Virus record (IMG/VR): IMGVR_UViG_3300048839_001249
Span: 28,689-92,688 of that record
Reading direction: 5' to 3' (one strand)
DNA: 64,000 nt
Origin: a virus
Part shown: positions 19,023 to 33,100 of the stretch, in pieces
How the letters are laid out: each line of letters opens with the position of its first letter
Numbering within the stretch: position 1 is the first letter of the stretch
Made by a program: the position numbers and the translations under genes
Notes under the pieces: generated by a model
Told to the model about the DNA's origin: nothing
Databases searched by the model: none
Seen by the model: the letters and a program-made list of their open reading frames with translations, nothing else

Positions 19023-21148
19023 TGGGAAGGTATTTTAGATCATCGTCACCAAGATACATTGACTTTATGTATGATCTTCCTGAAAGTCAAATGTATAATC
19101 TTTTAATGTCAGTAGACAAAAATGTTGATCAAACATTGAATGATATTGAACAATTAAGATTTAATTATAAAGGAGATACTCAAAATGGATATAATGCTGA
19201 GTATCTTCCTGCTGATGAAGATGCAGCAAAGAAAAGAATAACTGAATTTGAAACAAGCATTGATGAAGTAGCTAAAAAAATACAAGCTAATCCACTAGAA
19301 TTCAGAAGATTAAACAGAGATATATCAAGATTGAGAACTGACATTAAATCTGATTTAGCATTTGGTGAACTAGGTACTTATTCAAAACAATTACAAGCAG
19401 TAAAAGAATGGAGAACAAGACAGAAAGATTCTAAGATTGATGCTAATGAAATAGCAAGAATGGAATCTGCAATGATGAGAGAATGGAATGAAAAAGGTGG
19501 AACAAACTATGATAGGGAAACTGGTAATCATATTCCTATTACTTCATTCTTAGAAGATATTGCTCCCGGAGATATTCGTAAATCAGCATTAACCTATGGT
19601 AAAGAGATAAAGAATAATACAGATAAAAATCATATTGCAAGTACAACATTAACTGCATTATTAACAGATGAAGATGTTGATAAGTATTTAAGACAGCAAT
19701 GGAAATATGGATTGTTATTAACATCAGTTACAGGAATAGATAAAAGTGGCAGTAAAGTAACAAGACAATTAACATTTGATGAAGCTAAGTTAATGGACTT
19801 GACAAGAGAAGCTGCTCTGGCTGCAGAAATTTATTATAAGAAACCTACAAGTAGTGGTAGAGGTGGTAGTGGAAGCAGCAAAGATAATGAGGGTTGGCCT
19901 CAAGCACCTTACTATGGTAACACAATTAATTTACCATCAGCAGCACAAAGCTTGATGAGTAGTGATTATAATCGAGATGGTAATGGTAATCTGATAGGTG
20001 ATGATTATGCTAGTTTTAAAGCTGCAAGAGATAAAAGAGAAAAGGAACTTAAAACTAAATATACTGATGATCAGCTTAAACTAATGGATGCAAGAGGTGA
20101 TCAATTATTTGATCTTACAGAAGAAAAAATAAATTCTCAAGTAATTGATGCTATATACAACGACATTGAATCATCATCAAGAAGAGCAGATGGTACTATT
20201 GATGAAAATCTTGCTAATAGTAAATTTAATGAACTGAAAAAAGGAAGAGATGTTAATATTGAAAGTACATGGTACAAGGAAGGTGTAAGTGAACAAGAAG
20301 CTAAAGATATGATTGCATCTGTATCTGATGCAGTTAATCAGTTTGATCAATGGAAAGAAGCATCTTTATTGTCAACAATTCCTAGCATGAATAATAGGAC
20401 ACTTGAAGACATGGTTAATAGAGGTGATCTTAAATACAAAGATAATAGTGCTACTCGTATCCAAAATATAAAAGATGCATTTCAGGGTAATATTACTAAA
20501 GATGCTAATGAAGCAGAGATAGTTAACATTGGACAAGATGGTACTGTATCATTTACAACATTAGATAATAGTCATGCGTTAATTGAAATAAAAAGAGATA
20601 ATGGTTATGTAAGATTATATAGAAATAAAAAAGAAGATACACAATCGGCATTGCAAATTACAGCAGACCCATCAAAAGGTTTTTCTAATTTGGAAATTGA
20701 AGCTGATAAAGTTGCACCTACAAATAATCCAAATCAATATGGTCAAATGATGTGGAGAGTACCAGTTAAATATAATGGTAAAAATGGTATTGAAACTGGT
20801 GCTGTTTTTATACCTTTTAATGATACTCCGGGATTTGGTATTTACAATGCTGCAGCCAGTGAGCTTTATGATCCAATGGCAATGAAGGTTAATTCATCAG
20901 TTAATTTATTATATACTAATAAAATACCAATAGGTACAGAAATTGAAATTGAAAGATCAAGTAACTTAGGTGTATGGTTTACTAAAATTGGAAAGAATCA
21001 ATCATTTACAGTAGATGGAAAAACACAACAAGCTAATGAAGACGGTGTTGTTATGTGGATTTCAGGTAATGGTACTGTAAAAGCTGTAACAGACAAGACA
21101 GAACAATTAGGATTAATGGAAACTTACTTCAAACAGAAAAATCAATGA
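19022..21148 (+). CDS. Large internal virion / cargo-like protein
   Basis: A 708-residue protein. The N-terminal third is predicted coiled coil (ITEFETSIDEVAKKIQANPL). A Gly/Ser-rich linker sits near residue 280 (SSGRGGSGSSKDN). The C-terminal third is beta-rich (NGYVRLYRNKKEDTQSALQI). There is no enzyme motif. It lies between the smaller cargo-like gene and the RNA polymerase polyprotein, with a four-base overlap into the latter, so it was probably kept as part of the ejected set. Function is by position only. Confidence 0.55.
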   Translation: MGRYFRSSSPRYIDFMYDLPESQMYNLLMSVDKNVDQTLNDIEQLRFNYKGDTQNGYNAEYLPADEDAAKKRITEFETSIDEVAKKIQANPLEFRRLNRDISRLRTDIKSDLAFGELGTYSKQLQAVKEWRTRQKDSKIDANEIARMESAMMREWNEKGGTNYDRETGNHIPITSFLEDIAPGDIRKSALTYGKEIKNNTDKNHIASTTLTALLTDEDVDKYLRQQWKYGLLLTSVTGIDKSGSKVTRQLTFDEAKLMDLTREAALAAEIYYKKPTSSGRGGSGSSKDNEGWPQAPYYGNTINLPSAAQSLMSSDYNRDGNGNLIGDDYASFKAARDKREKELKTKYTDDQLKLMDARGDQLFDLTEEKINSQVIDAIYNDIESSSRRADGTIDENLANSKFNELKKGRDVNIESTWYKEGVSEQEAKDMIASVSDAVNQFDQWKEASLLSTIPSMNNRTLEDMVNRGDLKYKDNSATRIQNIKDAFQGNITKDANEAEIVNIGQDGTVSFTTLDNSHALIEIKRDNGYVRLYRNKKEDTQSALQITADPSKGFSNLEIEADKVAPTNNPNQYGQMMWRVPVKYNGKNGIETGAVFIPFNDTPGFGIYNAAASELYDPMAMKVNSSVNLLYTNKIPIGTEIEIERSSNLGVWFTKIGKNQSFTVDGKTQQANEDGVVMWISGNGTVKAVTDKTEQLGLMETYFKQKNQ

Positions 21149-24100
21149 GACCAAACTTACATGATTTAATTAAAAATGCTCATGTAGCAAAGGAAGAAAA
21201 AAAGGAAGAGCCTAAACAGCCTTCCTTTATTGCCTCATCCAAAACATTAGATGCTGCAAGTGATACAGTATCAGATGAGTTAACAGAATATAGACAACTC
21301 AAAGATGATTTTTATAAGGCAATAAAAGAACAGCAAGCCATTAATACAGAAGAAAAAATAACTAGTGATATTTCTGCAGGGAAATATTTAGTAAAGGGAT
21401 GGTATAAAACAATGGTTAATGGTGGTCTGCTTTTACCACAAATGGTTTTAGGTAGTCCTGATGCATTTAAAGATTTTGCTCTTGGTGCATTATCAACAAC
21501 ACCAGAAGATATTGTAAATTATGCGTTTGAAGCATACAGATTTCTTCATGGTGTGGATGAAAAAGATGTACAGGAATTTGAAGCAAGAAAAAATACATTT
21601 GCTAGTTTAGCAAAAGCTACATCAGATAAGTTAAATCCTGTAAACATGATAGCTTCTTCACTTGATAGTCAAGGAAGTGAATCATTGTTTAGTTTGAAAG
21701 ATAGTGATCTTGATAAAGCAATTGAAAATATACCTGAGTTTCTTAAAAATGATTTTAGTATTAGCCCAATAGGTACAGTTGCTAATCTATTACTTCCAGA
21801 AGGACAAAGATGGGATAAAAATACAGTACAGCATCTTGCTGATATACAAGCAAATTTTAATGCAAGACAATATGAAGAAACTCCTATAGATTCAGTATTT
21901 GATAAATCTGTATGGGGAAATGAAAATCTTGGTATCATAGAAAAGTTAAGTCAGGGTATTGCATATAGTTCACTTGATCCTACAAAAAGAGAGTCATTGA
22001 TCTATCTATTAAATACAGCACCAGAAGGTGTAGCAAGTTTGGCTGCATCCATATCACAAATGGCACTTACTGGTAATGCATTAAAGCTTGCAGGAGTACC
22101 AGCAAATCTTATAAAAAAGATACAAGCAGTAAGTGGTTCAGTAGGTGAAGCAACTGTTATTGCAAAAGATGTTGAAAACAAAATTAAAGAACAAAAACTA
22201 GAAGAGCTTGTTGGTGAAGATTGGAAAAAGGCAAGTGAACAAGCATTTGAACAAGCATTTCAAGAAGCTAAAGCAAATGGTGAAAATGATAGATTTGCAG
22301 AAGAAGCTGGTAATCAAGCTAAAAGAGAATTAATTAATCAATTTCTTGCATCAGAAGATAATGCTGATATTCGTAGAAAAGTAGAAGATGCTGCATTTAG
22401 AGGAAGGAATATTACAGTAGGTATTAACTTACTTACTACTGGTACAAATTATATTCAGGTATCTACTACATTAAAAAATCTTGAAAGACTTGGTACTAAA
22501 GTAGGTATTAATGCAGCACAGGAAACAATAGAAGGTGGTACAAGAAATATCTTAGCAAAGCCTTTTGTAATTGGCACAAGTAATTTATATAATGCAAAAG
22601 CTACACTCAAAAATCTTGGTATAGGATTAGAAAACTTTGGAACAGAAGCAATTGAAGAAGGTCTTATTAATCCCATGGCTGAAAGGTTTGGTATAGAATT
22701 AGGCATGGATCGTGAATATAGAATGGGTGACTTTTGGAAAGAAGTAAAGGCAGGTGAATATCTTGATGATGCTTTTTGGGGTGGTATATTTGGACATGGT
22801 GCTTATCATGGTGGTGCTGCAGCTAATTCAATAAAAGGTGCATTTTCTTATAAAAGCAGAAAAAAAGCTTATGAAGCACAACAAGAAATTCTTAAACAGT
22901 GGGATAAGATAAGTAAAGCAGCAGGTACAGATTTACTTAGTGAACTTGTTAATCTTAATGATAATATACATACCATCGCTAAACTTGATAGAGCAGCAAA
23001 GAAAGCAGAACAAGAAGGAAACATTGAATTAGCAAAATCAATTGAAGAAAGAAAGATAACTGTACAAGCAGGTAAAGCATTTAAATCTGGTACTACTGAA
23101 AAATTACTTGAGGCATATCAGACAATTGCTGATAATACTGAGAATACACAAATCAGAGATCATGCTTTAAATGCTATTCAGAAAGTTAAGAAACTGGAAA
23201 AGTTATACACCAATGCTGCAAAGAAAGAATACTTGAATGTAGAAGAAGTATTCATGAATACTGCACAGAATGATCAGTTAAATAATAATCTTAATGAAAT
23301 GAATCTTATGTTGCGGCAGGCAAAAGCATCTGCTGAACAAGTACTTACAAGTATTCAAAAAGATTATAATGCTATATTTGCTATAACAGAGAATGGTATT
23401 GTATTCGATGGGGAACAGAAACAAGAATTTAAAGATGCTGTATTAAATGATGCAGCTATTTCTCAATTTCAAAAGATATTCATAGCAAAAGAAATACTTT
23501 CTGCAGCTATTACTAAAAACCTACAATCATTTGCTAAGATAACATCTAAAGGTTATCAACAAGAAATTCAAAGAATAAATGAAGTTGCAAGTTCTATCAG
23601 AAGAAATAAAAATCTTTTTACACTAGAAGATAAAAAAGATTTTATGAGAGAAGTTGAATTAGTCATGGCTCAGAAAAATCTGAAAGAAGTTAATAAAGAA
23701 CAGATAAGAAAAGTGTTTGCTAAAGAATATGATGTATTCAATGTACAAAAACAATTAGTAGAATCTCTTGCAGCCAGATCAAAAAACAAAGATGCAACAC
23801 CACCCAAGAAAGGTATTGCTAGTGTTTTTTCAAAGTTTAGAAATAGAATAGAAGCTAAACGCAAAAAGAAAAGTCATCTTTCAGTAGCTAAGAAAGAAAA
23901 GGTAGATATGTTACCTGCTGAACTTGATGAAGAAATGGATGATGCTACCAAACAAGTAATCAAAGAACAGATGGCAGAATTAATTTCAAATGAAGGAGAT
24001 AATCCAACATTTGAACAATTAATTAATACAGCCATACAATCATTGGAAGGTGAAACAGCAGAAGATACTAAAAAAACAATAGAAGAAGATTTTAATGTTT

Positions 24101-27100
24101 ATGTATTAGGATGGAGATTAAATAATAAAGAATTAACAGATGAAGAAGCTGTAAGAGTATATAACAAGTTTTTTACAAAGAGAACAAGATTATCTACTTC
24201 AATAACTAAAAAAGCTAAGAAGACACAACAAGAGAAGACAGAACCACCAATAGAACTAGAAAAAGTTATAGGACAAGAAATTGCTAATGAAGTTGTTACA
24301 GAACAAGAAATCAAAAAACCTGTTAATCCTGTTGCAGTACAAAGACTAGGTATTCCTACTGTTGCATGGATTACAGTTGATGATATTATTGAAGGAAAAG
24401 ATAGTAACGATATTATTAGTCATAGATTAGCTGATCCAACAAGAAATAATCCCGGTGATCCTGTAACTGTTGTTGCTTATAATGAACAAGAAGAAAAAGG
24501 TAATTACAAAGGGAAAATAACATTTCCTAATGGTAAGAAAGGAAATATATTTACATTTTGGGAAAACAAACTTTCACCAAGGACATCACATAGTGTAACT
24601 GGAACTGAAGATTCAAGTTCTACTACTACTGTTAAAGAAAGAGGTAATAAAATAACTTTTGAAGAAAAGCATAAAGTAAGCAATAATAAAAAAGTCATAA
24701 AGCTTTACAAGACTTATGATAATAAAAAAGACAAAATTACTGAACATTTTTTGGTAAAAGATGATCAGGATGTTGCTACACTCAATGCTGATAATATTCA
24801 AGAAGTACGTTTATATAGTATTAATTTATCTGATACAGGAGAAGCAGTTCTTAAATTAAAAATTATTCATAATGATGATACTACTGAAACTAAAGATATA
24901 GTTACATACAATGATAAAAATAATTATCAACCATTATTAATAAAAGACAGTGAAGGAAATAATCTTGCATGGGTAGCTTCACCTAAATATACAGCAATGG
25001 ATAGAGCTACAATGTTAAGAACTGCTGAGTTTCGTAGAAAAGTCATAAATGCAGGTGGAACTTTTCAAACTACAATTGCTAAGAAGATACCACAAAGTCA
25101 GGGTGGTGTAGTACATAGTCATACAATAAACAATACACCATTATCAGAAGTATGTCCTACTGCAATACCTACTGTATATAAAGATGGTGCATTTAGAATT
25201 GGTGAAGAAAGTTTTGAAAACGAAGAAAGAGTTATTACTAACCTTGATCGTATAAATCCTAGTAGTGGATATACTTATGATATGAGGTTAATAGGTTATA
25301 ATGAAAAAGGACAACAAGAATATATTGCTTGTGCTAACAAAATGATGCCAGAGTTAGCACCAGAAGCATTTTCTACAGTAATGTGGGTATTGAAAACTTA
25401 TCTATCAAAACATGATAAAAATCAATCATTAAGCTCAGAAATTACCAAAGAACAATCACAGAAAATAATAGATTTCTTTAAAAAGAATTTTAAGATTGAT
25501 GTTACATCACAGAATGGACTTGAACAAATACTTTCAATGTTTATTAATCTTGGAAGTGCTGCTACAAGAGAAAAAACACAACTGAGTGATGGTAATATTT
25601 CACCCAAAAGATTTGAAGAATATCTTAATTCTCAACCAAAAGGTAAGCCTGTATTACTTATGAGTAATACTAATTTGTTTTTTGGTGTTGCAGGTCAAAA
25701 AATAAATGGAGAAAATTATGTTATTCTTTCTACAGGTACAGCAGAAAAGGGATTAGACAGGGTTAGTGTAAATAGAATAAAAGCTGCAATGCAAGCATTA
25801 GTAGCTACAGGATCAAAATTACCTTTAAGTAATAATATAAAAATGGCAGGTAATGAAATGCCTATGCCAATAATTGATAATAATGGTAATCCTTCAACAA
25901 AAGGTAAATATTCTGATTGGTTAAAAACAAGACTTCTTACTACTACAAGAGCCACAAAACTTAAATGGAAAGATAAAGATGGTAATGATATTTATACATC
26001 AAGACATACTGCTGTTATTGAACTTAACGAGGAACAAGCAATACCAGTAAAACCAACAGAAAGAATTGAACCTAAACCTGATGATGAGTCTTTAATAGAA
26101 GAGAAAACACAAGATGAGATTACATTAATTAAGAAGCTACAGGTTGCATTTACAGAACTTGGCATAACTGATTTAAATTCGTTGCTTGATACAGTTGATT
26201 ATCTACCAGAAAGTCAAGAAGATGCATTTTTAAGAACTGTAAATCCTATTCCAGGAGTAAACTTACAGCAATTACATGAAATGGTTAATAACCTTTTCAA
26301 TAGAGTTGTATCAGAACATAACAATGAGAGATTTACAGATGAGCAGATCAGGTCATACACTAAAGGAAAAGAATTATTTGAAAAACATATACTTCCAACA
26401 AGGGAAAAATATATAAAGCTTATACAGGAAGTTACTCAATTATATGAAACTGATCCTGTTAAATATTCTAATTTTTCGTTTATATTAATGTCTATTCAAA
26501 ATAGACTTAATATATATGATGTTATTGAAGAACATTTTTCAGAAGTAGAAACAAGAGTTGCTGAAAGACTTCGTAAATATTCAGGTATCAAAATAGAAGG
26601 AGAAGATCAAACTGGTGATGAACAAGACAAAGTTTATTCTAAATCATCAGAAGAAAATCTATTAAAAGATAGTATTACATCAGAACTCAGAAGATTTTTT
26701 GCTGGTATAACAGATGTTAATGAAAAAGGTACTGTATATGGGTTTTTAGGTTTAGAAAATCATGTTAATTTTAATAAAGCTTTTGATACAGTAGCATCAA
26801 TACTTGGTACTGCTCCAACATCAAGTATGAATTTTACTGATGCAATTAATATCCTTTCAGAATATACTGACGCATATCCATGGATGGAAGGATTTATTAA
26901 TAAGATTAAAGATGCAGATGAACAAATGAAGAATATGTTCATCTACAATTGTGTTAACCAAAATCTCAATATGAAATTCTTAATGTATTATTGGGAAAAA
27001 GGTCAACTTCAAACAAGAGTATATGATACCAATTCCAGTGAGATCAGCAATATTATTAGAGATGGATGGGTATCTGGATTTATGAAATCTGATCTTGTCA

Positions 27101-30100
27101 AATATGAAAAATCAATTGATGAAAATGTAATTAATAAAGCAAAAGCTCAAGAACTAGTAGACAAGTTTAATACATGGAAAGACAAACATCCATCAAATGA
27201 TGAACTCATTCTTTGGCTTTCAGAAGTAGGTATTACACTTTCAGATCAAACAATCAATCAAATTAGAGAATATGGTTTAGATTTAAATGGTAGAGTACTA
27301 TCATTTAATGATATGTTTGGTGATAGTGAAAAAAGTGCTGGACTATTTGGTGGTATAGCTTATAAATTAAAATTACAAGCTAAACAAGAACGAACAATTA
27401 TAGATGAAAAAGGAAATGAAATTCCTTTCTCTAATATTAAAAACACTATAAAGGAAATTGCAAAAATAGAAGCTAAGTTTTCTAACAGAACTGTTACAAT
27501 TTCTTTCAGGGATGGTGATAAATCTATATCTGGTTTAATACCAATGAGGTTTGCATCAGATAAGATACAAGCATTAAAATGGAATATAGAAGAAAGGAAC
27601 AAAATGTTGAATGATCCTTTCTCCAGACATTCAATGTTACTTAATCTTATTAATAGAAGTAATGATGTAAGAGATGCAGTATATGTTAATCAGCTTGGAG
27701 TAACAGCAATGAAGACAAGAGGACAGTCTTCTGATAGTATATCCATTACTGATTTATCAGCAGAAGATCAGGAGTTTGTACAACTTGGATTCTTTTGGGA
27801 TAGAAGACAGGGAAAAGTACCAGTAAGTTACTGGACATCAGGAAGAAAAAATACATCTATTCCATTAAGAATGGCTAATATGTTTTTTCCTGTCATGAGT
27901 GATAAGTCACAAATGTTATCAATGTATATGCCTGTACTTGATCTCAATAGTGCACATTTTAAAACAACTGAAAATGGTAAAATAATTATTCATGATGATG
28001 TTCTTGCAATATTATTTGAACAATTAGTAAGACCTGAATTAGGAAGAATAATAGAAAATGCTAAAAAATTAAAATCAGGAAGTGAATCTAATTGTGCAGG
28101 TTATGATTTAGGTGCTCAAATATTTCAAATGATTCCAGAACTTAATAATGTAACTGTTACAGTAGAAGGAAGGGAAGTATCATTAGTAAAACTATTAAAT
28201 GAAAATCCAGAAGCATATCCTGAATCATGGGTATTAAATGATCCACAAGCAAAAGAAAGAATTAACAATGTATTACTTGATCTTATTGATAAGGAAGTTA
28301 ATAGTAAGTTAGAAGATTGGAAGAGAATAGGAATAACAAAAGAAAATAAACTGGATGGTAGTCAAGAAGTAGCAAAAATAAGTGGTGAATATTTATCAGA
28401 AACAGGATTTACTGATCTTAAACATATTGCTGCTGACTTTGTGATTAATAATCTAATATCCATGTCAAATATATTTCAGCTTGTTGCTGGTGATTTGGCT
28501 TTTTATTCTCAGGATAAACTATACAATGATTTTGGATATAATAAAGATTTAACAAGAGGCATTGTCGGATTTGAAAATATTAATTCTTATGCTGATCTTC
28601 AAGAAGCATTAAAGTCAGAAAGAGAAAGTCTTACTGATGAACAATACAATTATATAAAAAGTAATGCAAAGCCATTGGCTTATGAACCAACATCAAAAAA
28701 TGCCTATGTCAAGCTCTCAGAAAGCCTTGGAACTAACTTGGGTAAAAGGTTGGCATTGTTATTGACTCCGGGAAAAAGGATTGCCACATCAAAAAATAAT
28801 GCCTATATTCAGGTATTCCTGAATGATGTTGCTGTACCTGCAAGTAATTTCTCATTCCTAATTAAAACCTTTTATGGAAAAGATGCATTGACTGATGAAG
28901 TTAAAGAACTGATTTCTAATAATGATACAAAAGCAATTGTAAGTTTATTTCCAAAATTAAAAGCTTTTGAAAAAATTGACTCAACAGATGCACAAGAATA
29001 TACAACATTACTAGAGCATATTGATGTATTATATGGAAAAGGAAGATTAAGTACTGAGTTATATAACAGAGTAAAAGAAAAAGCATTAAGTCAAATGAAA
29101 GATGGACTTAATGATAACAACAGGATTGATGATGAAGATTTTAGGCTTATTCTTCAACCAATGAAACCTGTTGCTACTGGAAGCATAATGGATGAGAAAA
29201 ATAAAAATCAGAGAATGATCTATATTAAATCATCATCTTTTCCATTATGTGCTCAAATTACAGAAAATACTAACCTTGACAATCTTAGGAAAGTCATGGA
29301 AGAAACTCAGTTGCGTGAAGGAAAATCTGTAAGAGCATGTTACAAAACAGGTGTTAAAGTTGGTGCTACTGTTAGTGGTGTTGATATTTACAAACCTGAT
29401 CTTTCTGTTGACGATTTAATAGGTAGTTCAATTATCATACCTAGAGATAATTTTAAAGTTCAGCAAGATGTACCTGTACATTTTCTTTATGAAAATGAAG
29501 ACAAAATATTAATGGGTACTCAGTTAATGAAATTATTATTTGGTGATGGAGTAACAGAACTTGATATTGAATTTAATGGTAATCCAGTTAAAGGTAGAGA
29601 ACTATTAAATGTATATAATAACACATTTAAACAAATCATAGATACAATAAAGAATGATCTCTTTAAAGAACTTGGATTAAATAAGAATGGTATTCCTGTC
29701 AATCAGGAAGAGTTTATGAGAGCCATTTCTAAAATCTTAAAACGTGAGGCCAAAGAAAGAGGATATTCACAACAAAGTATTGATTCTCTTAGCATCAAAG
29801 CTCAGGTTGATGATTTTGGGATGATAACAGATTTTACTTTTGTGTCTCCATTATGGTCTTCTTCTGATAGTATGAGATTTGAATCATTACTTAATTCTAT
29901 AATTACTAAACGATTAATCAAACTTAAATTACCCGGATATAGTTATGTAGCTGGTAGTCAAACAGGATTTGAGAAAAAATCAGAAGAAGATATTACAAAT
30001 AAATCTGATATTATCTATACTAAATTCTATGATGGTAAAGGATTAAAACCAAAAGATGAAAATGGTAATGCACAAGTATTTTTACCATCAAGATTTAGAG

Positions 30101-33100
30101 ATACTACTGGTAAATTAATTGATCTTTTTGCACAGAATGAAGATGGATATATTTACATAGAAAAAGATGAAAATGGAAACTGGAAATTAAAAGATGGAAA
30201 GATTGCTGATGAACTTTTGAGTATTCCTACATTTCGTATTCCTACATCATCATTAGTATCATCATCTTTTGTTACAATAGCAGGATTTCTTCCTGTTACA
30301 TCAGGTGACTTGATGATTGTACCAAAAGAGCTTATTACTCAGAAAGGACTTGACTTTGATATTGATAAAGAATATGGTTATCATTTATGGCATTATACTG
30401 ATGAACAAGGAAATATAGCACCTATTGAACAGTTAACCACATTAGAAAATCTTGATGATTTTATCAGTAGTGGTCAAGAATGGTTAGGACAAGTAAAAAG
30501 AGCAGTGTCTAAAGATCAGTACATGCTAAAGAAAATTCAAGAAATGGAAGAAGAAAATTCTGTTCTTGATGAGTTAGATGAAGAAGAAATGTATGATGTA
30601 GAAGATATTATGGAAGAGTTTGATAACTTTCTCCATAAAAAATCAAATTACAGCATGCAAGACATAGAAAAAGGTATTAAAGATTTAAAGTACGCAAAGT
30701 CATTAAAAAGAAAGCTTCTCGAAAATCAAATAATCAGAATACATAATGCTGTAATATCAAGTAAAAATCCTGAAATAGAAAGAAAAGTTAATTCAGTTCT
30801 ATCAATGGAATTTGCTAAACAACAAGCAAGTATGCTTGAACAAGAAGATAAAGGATTTACAACTATACTTAGTGATAGATACCAAAGAAAAAAAATGAAT
30901 TTGGGAAGTGCTGGTAAAATGGGTATTGGTGTATATTCTAATGCAGTAACATTAAATTCACTTATTCAACAATCAGATTCACCTATTTCATTAATTGTAA
31001 ATACTGATGAAGGTAAATTACCATTAAGATTAAAAATAGGTAATCATGAATTTAATGGTAATCTTGGAAGATATATATCTATCATTCAGTCAGGTCAGTT
31101 AAATGAAATATTTAAATTAATAACTGATGAAAAGTTAAGACAAAGAATTAGAGATGGTAAAATATCATTAACTGAATTATCAAAAGTTATAGATAATGCT
31201 GGTGGAAATTCTACAATATTATTAAACGGTATAAGAACCATTACAGAAGTTTTTGCTGAACGTCAAAATACTGCTACTGATAATGAAAAAGAACAGATCA
31301 TGGGTCGTTGTCATGTTAATGATATGACAATTAATGTTGACTGTTTATTATCATTAATGGGATTTGATAAAGGAAATGATATTATTGACATAGATGGAAA
31401 TCAATTACCAGCATCAATATCTTATTTGATTTTATCACAACCTGTCATAAAAGAATATGTACAGGAAATGAAGAAAGCAAAATCAAGAACTGGTGCATAT
31501 GCTAGTGAGGAAGAAATTATAAATAAAATTTTTGAAAAATATCAGGTTAGTGATAAACAGGTTACTGTAACCAGTTTAGATACACAAACATTATATGATA
31601 ATATTTTCAAACAAACCGCCAGTGATGTTCAGGTTGCAGTATTTAACTTGTTTCTTAATCTTAATGCTACATCAAAAAAAATGGGTAATATCCAAAAGAT
31701 ACTTGGAATTACTGGTGGAGGCCCAAATGCAGGATTAGGTAAAAGCATATTTGATACTAATTCAAAATTTAAAAGAATCATTCAATTAGTATCAAATCAG
31801 AATGATAATGAAATACATATAGCTAATGTTAAAAAACTCATAGGTGATTTTATCCATATAAAAGATTTAGAAACATTTGGAGATGAAAAGTCTGATAATC
31901 CTATTGCAATAGCTAGAGCAGAAGGTTACATTGATTTTGGTGAATATATGATAAAACCAACAACAGCAATTGGTCACATGATTGTTAATAGTGTGCAAAT
32001 TGGATATGATACATGGAATCAATTCTTTCCTTTTGAACATCCAGTAATTAACAAAATCATGGATGAGATAATGAGATTGCAAAAAAGTGATACTACAAAA
32101 TGGGGAGATGCTAAAATTATCGAACTTAAAAGAAAGATTATTAAAGAAATACAGAAAATGCTATTCTCAAATCCTGATTATGGTGTTATATCAGGTAATT
32201 CAACAACAGAAAGGAGAAGGCTTTTTAAAGATACTGAGGATAAACCATCATTAGCAAGTTATTTACAGAAACTTGTTGATGATAAAAATCCTGAAATCAT
32301 AGCAAATGAACTTATTAAGAAAATGAAGTTTGACATTAAACCTAATAAGATAGCAGATGTATCAAGAATTATATTTGATAATACAGTAGAGAATGATTTT
32401 GATGAAGAGTATTTACATAATTCATTTTATGATTTACTTTATAATGAAAGACCACTTCCTGATAATATATCATTTGATCCCGGAATAAAACATGCTGAAA
32501 ATCCAATGACATTTGGAAAGAACAGTTCAGAATTAATTGTTGCAGGAAAAAAGAAGTTAGATATAAGAGAATCTCATAATGAAGAATTTGTACAAGGTGA
32601 ACCATTAATTCAGATTATTAATGGTCAAAGATATAAGATCACATATCTTGGAAATATTAATCAGAATGATCTGAATATACATTCAGGTAAATCTGTAAGT
32701 ATTAACAATGAACTTGGTAAATCACAATTAAATCCTATAGAAGCAAAATTTGCACAAGGAGAATCAAAACATGTATATAAGATTGAAGCTGTATATACTA
32801 CAACTCAATTAGCTAAAGACCTCATTGCATATTCTTATCTCAGTGGTGGTATTCAAGGAGCTATTGAATTTATAAAGTACATACCATTAAGTTATCTTGA
32901 AACATCAGGTTTATTATCCGCAATGAGAGAATTTGATATTAATGATGATAATACATTTGCTAATGAATTAGGAACAACAATTGATGGTATTTTGAGTAAA
33001 ATGACTGTTCAATATTATCAGCATAATCCAGAAGAACTTCCTACAATGTCATTGAAAGATGCTGGACTTAGTGCTGTACCAGTTGATGAAATATTCAGTT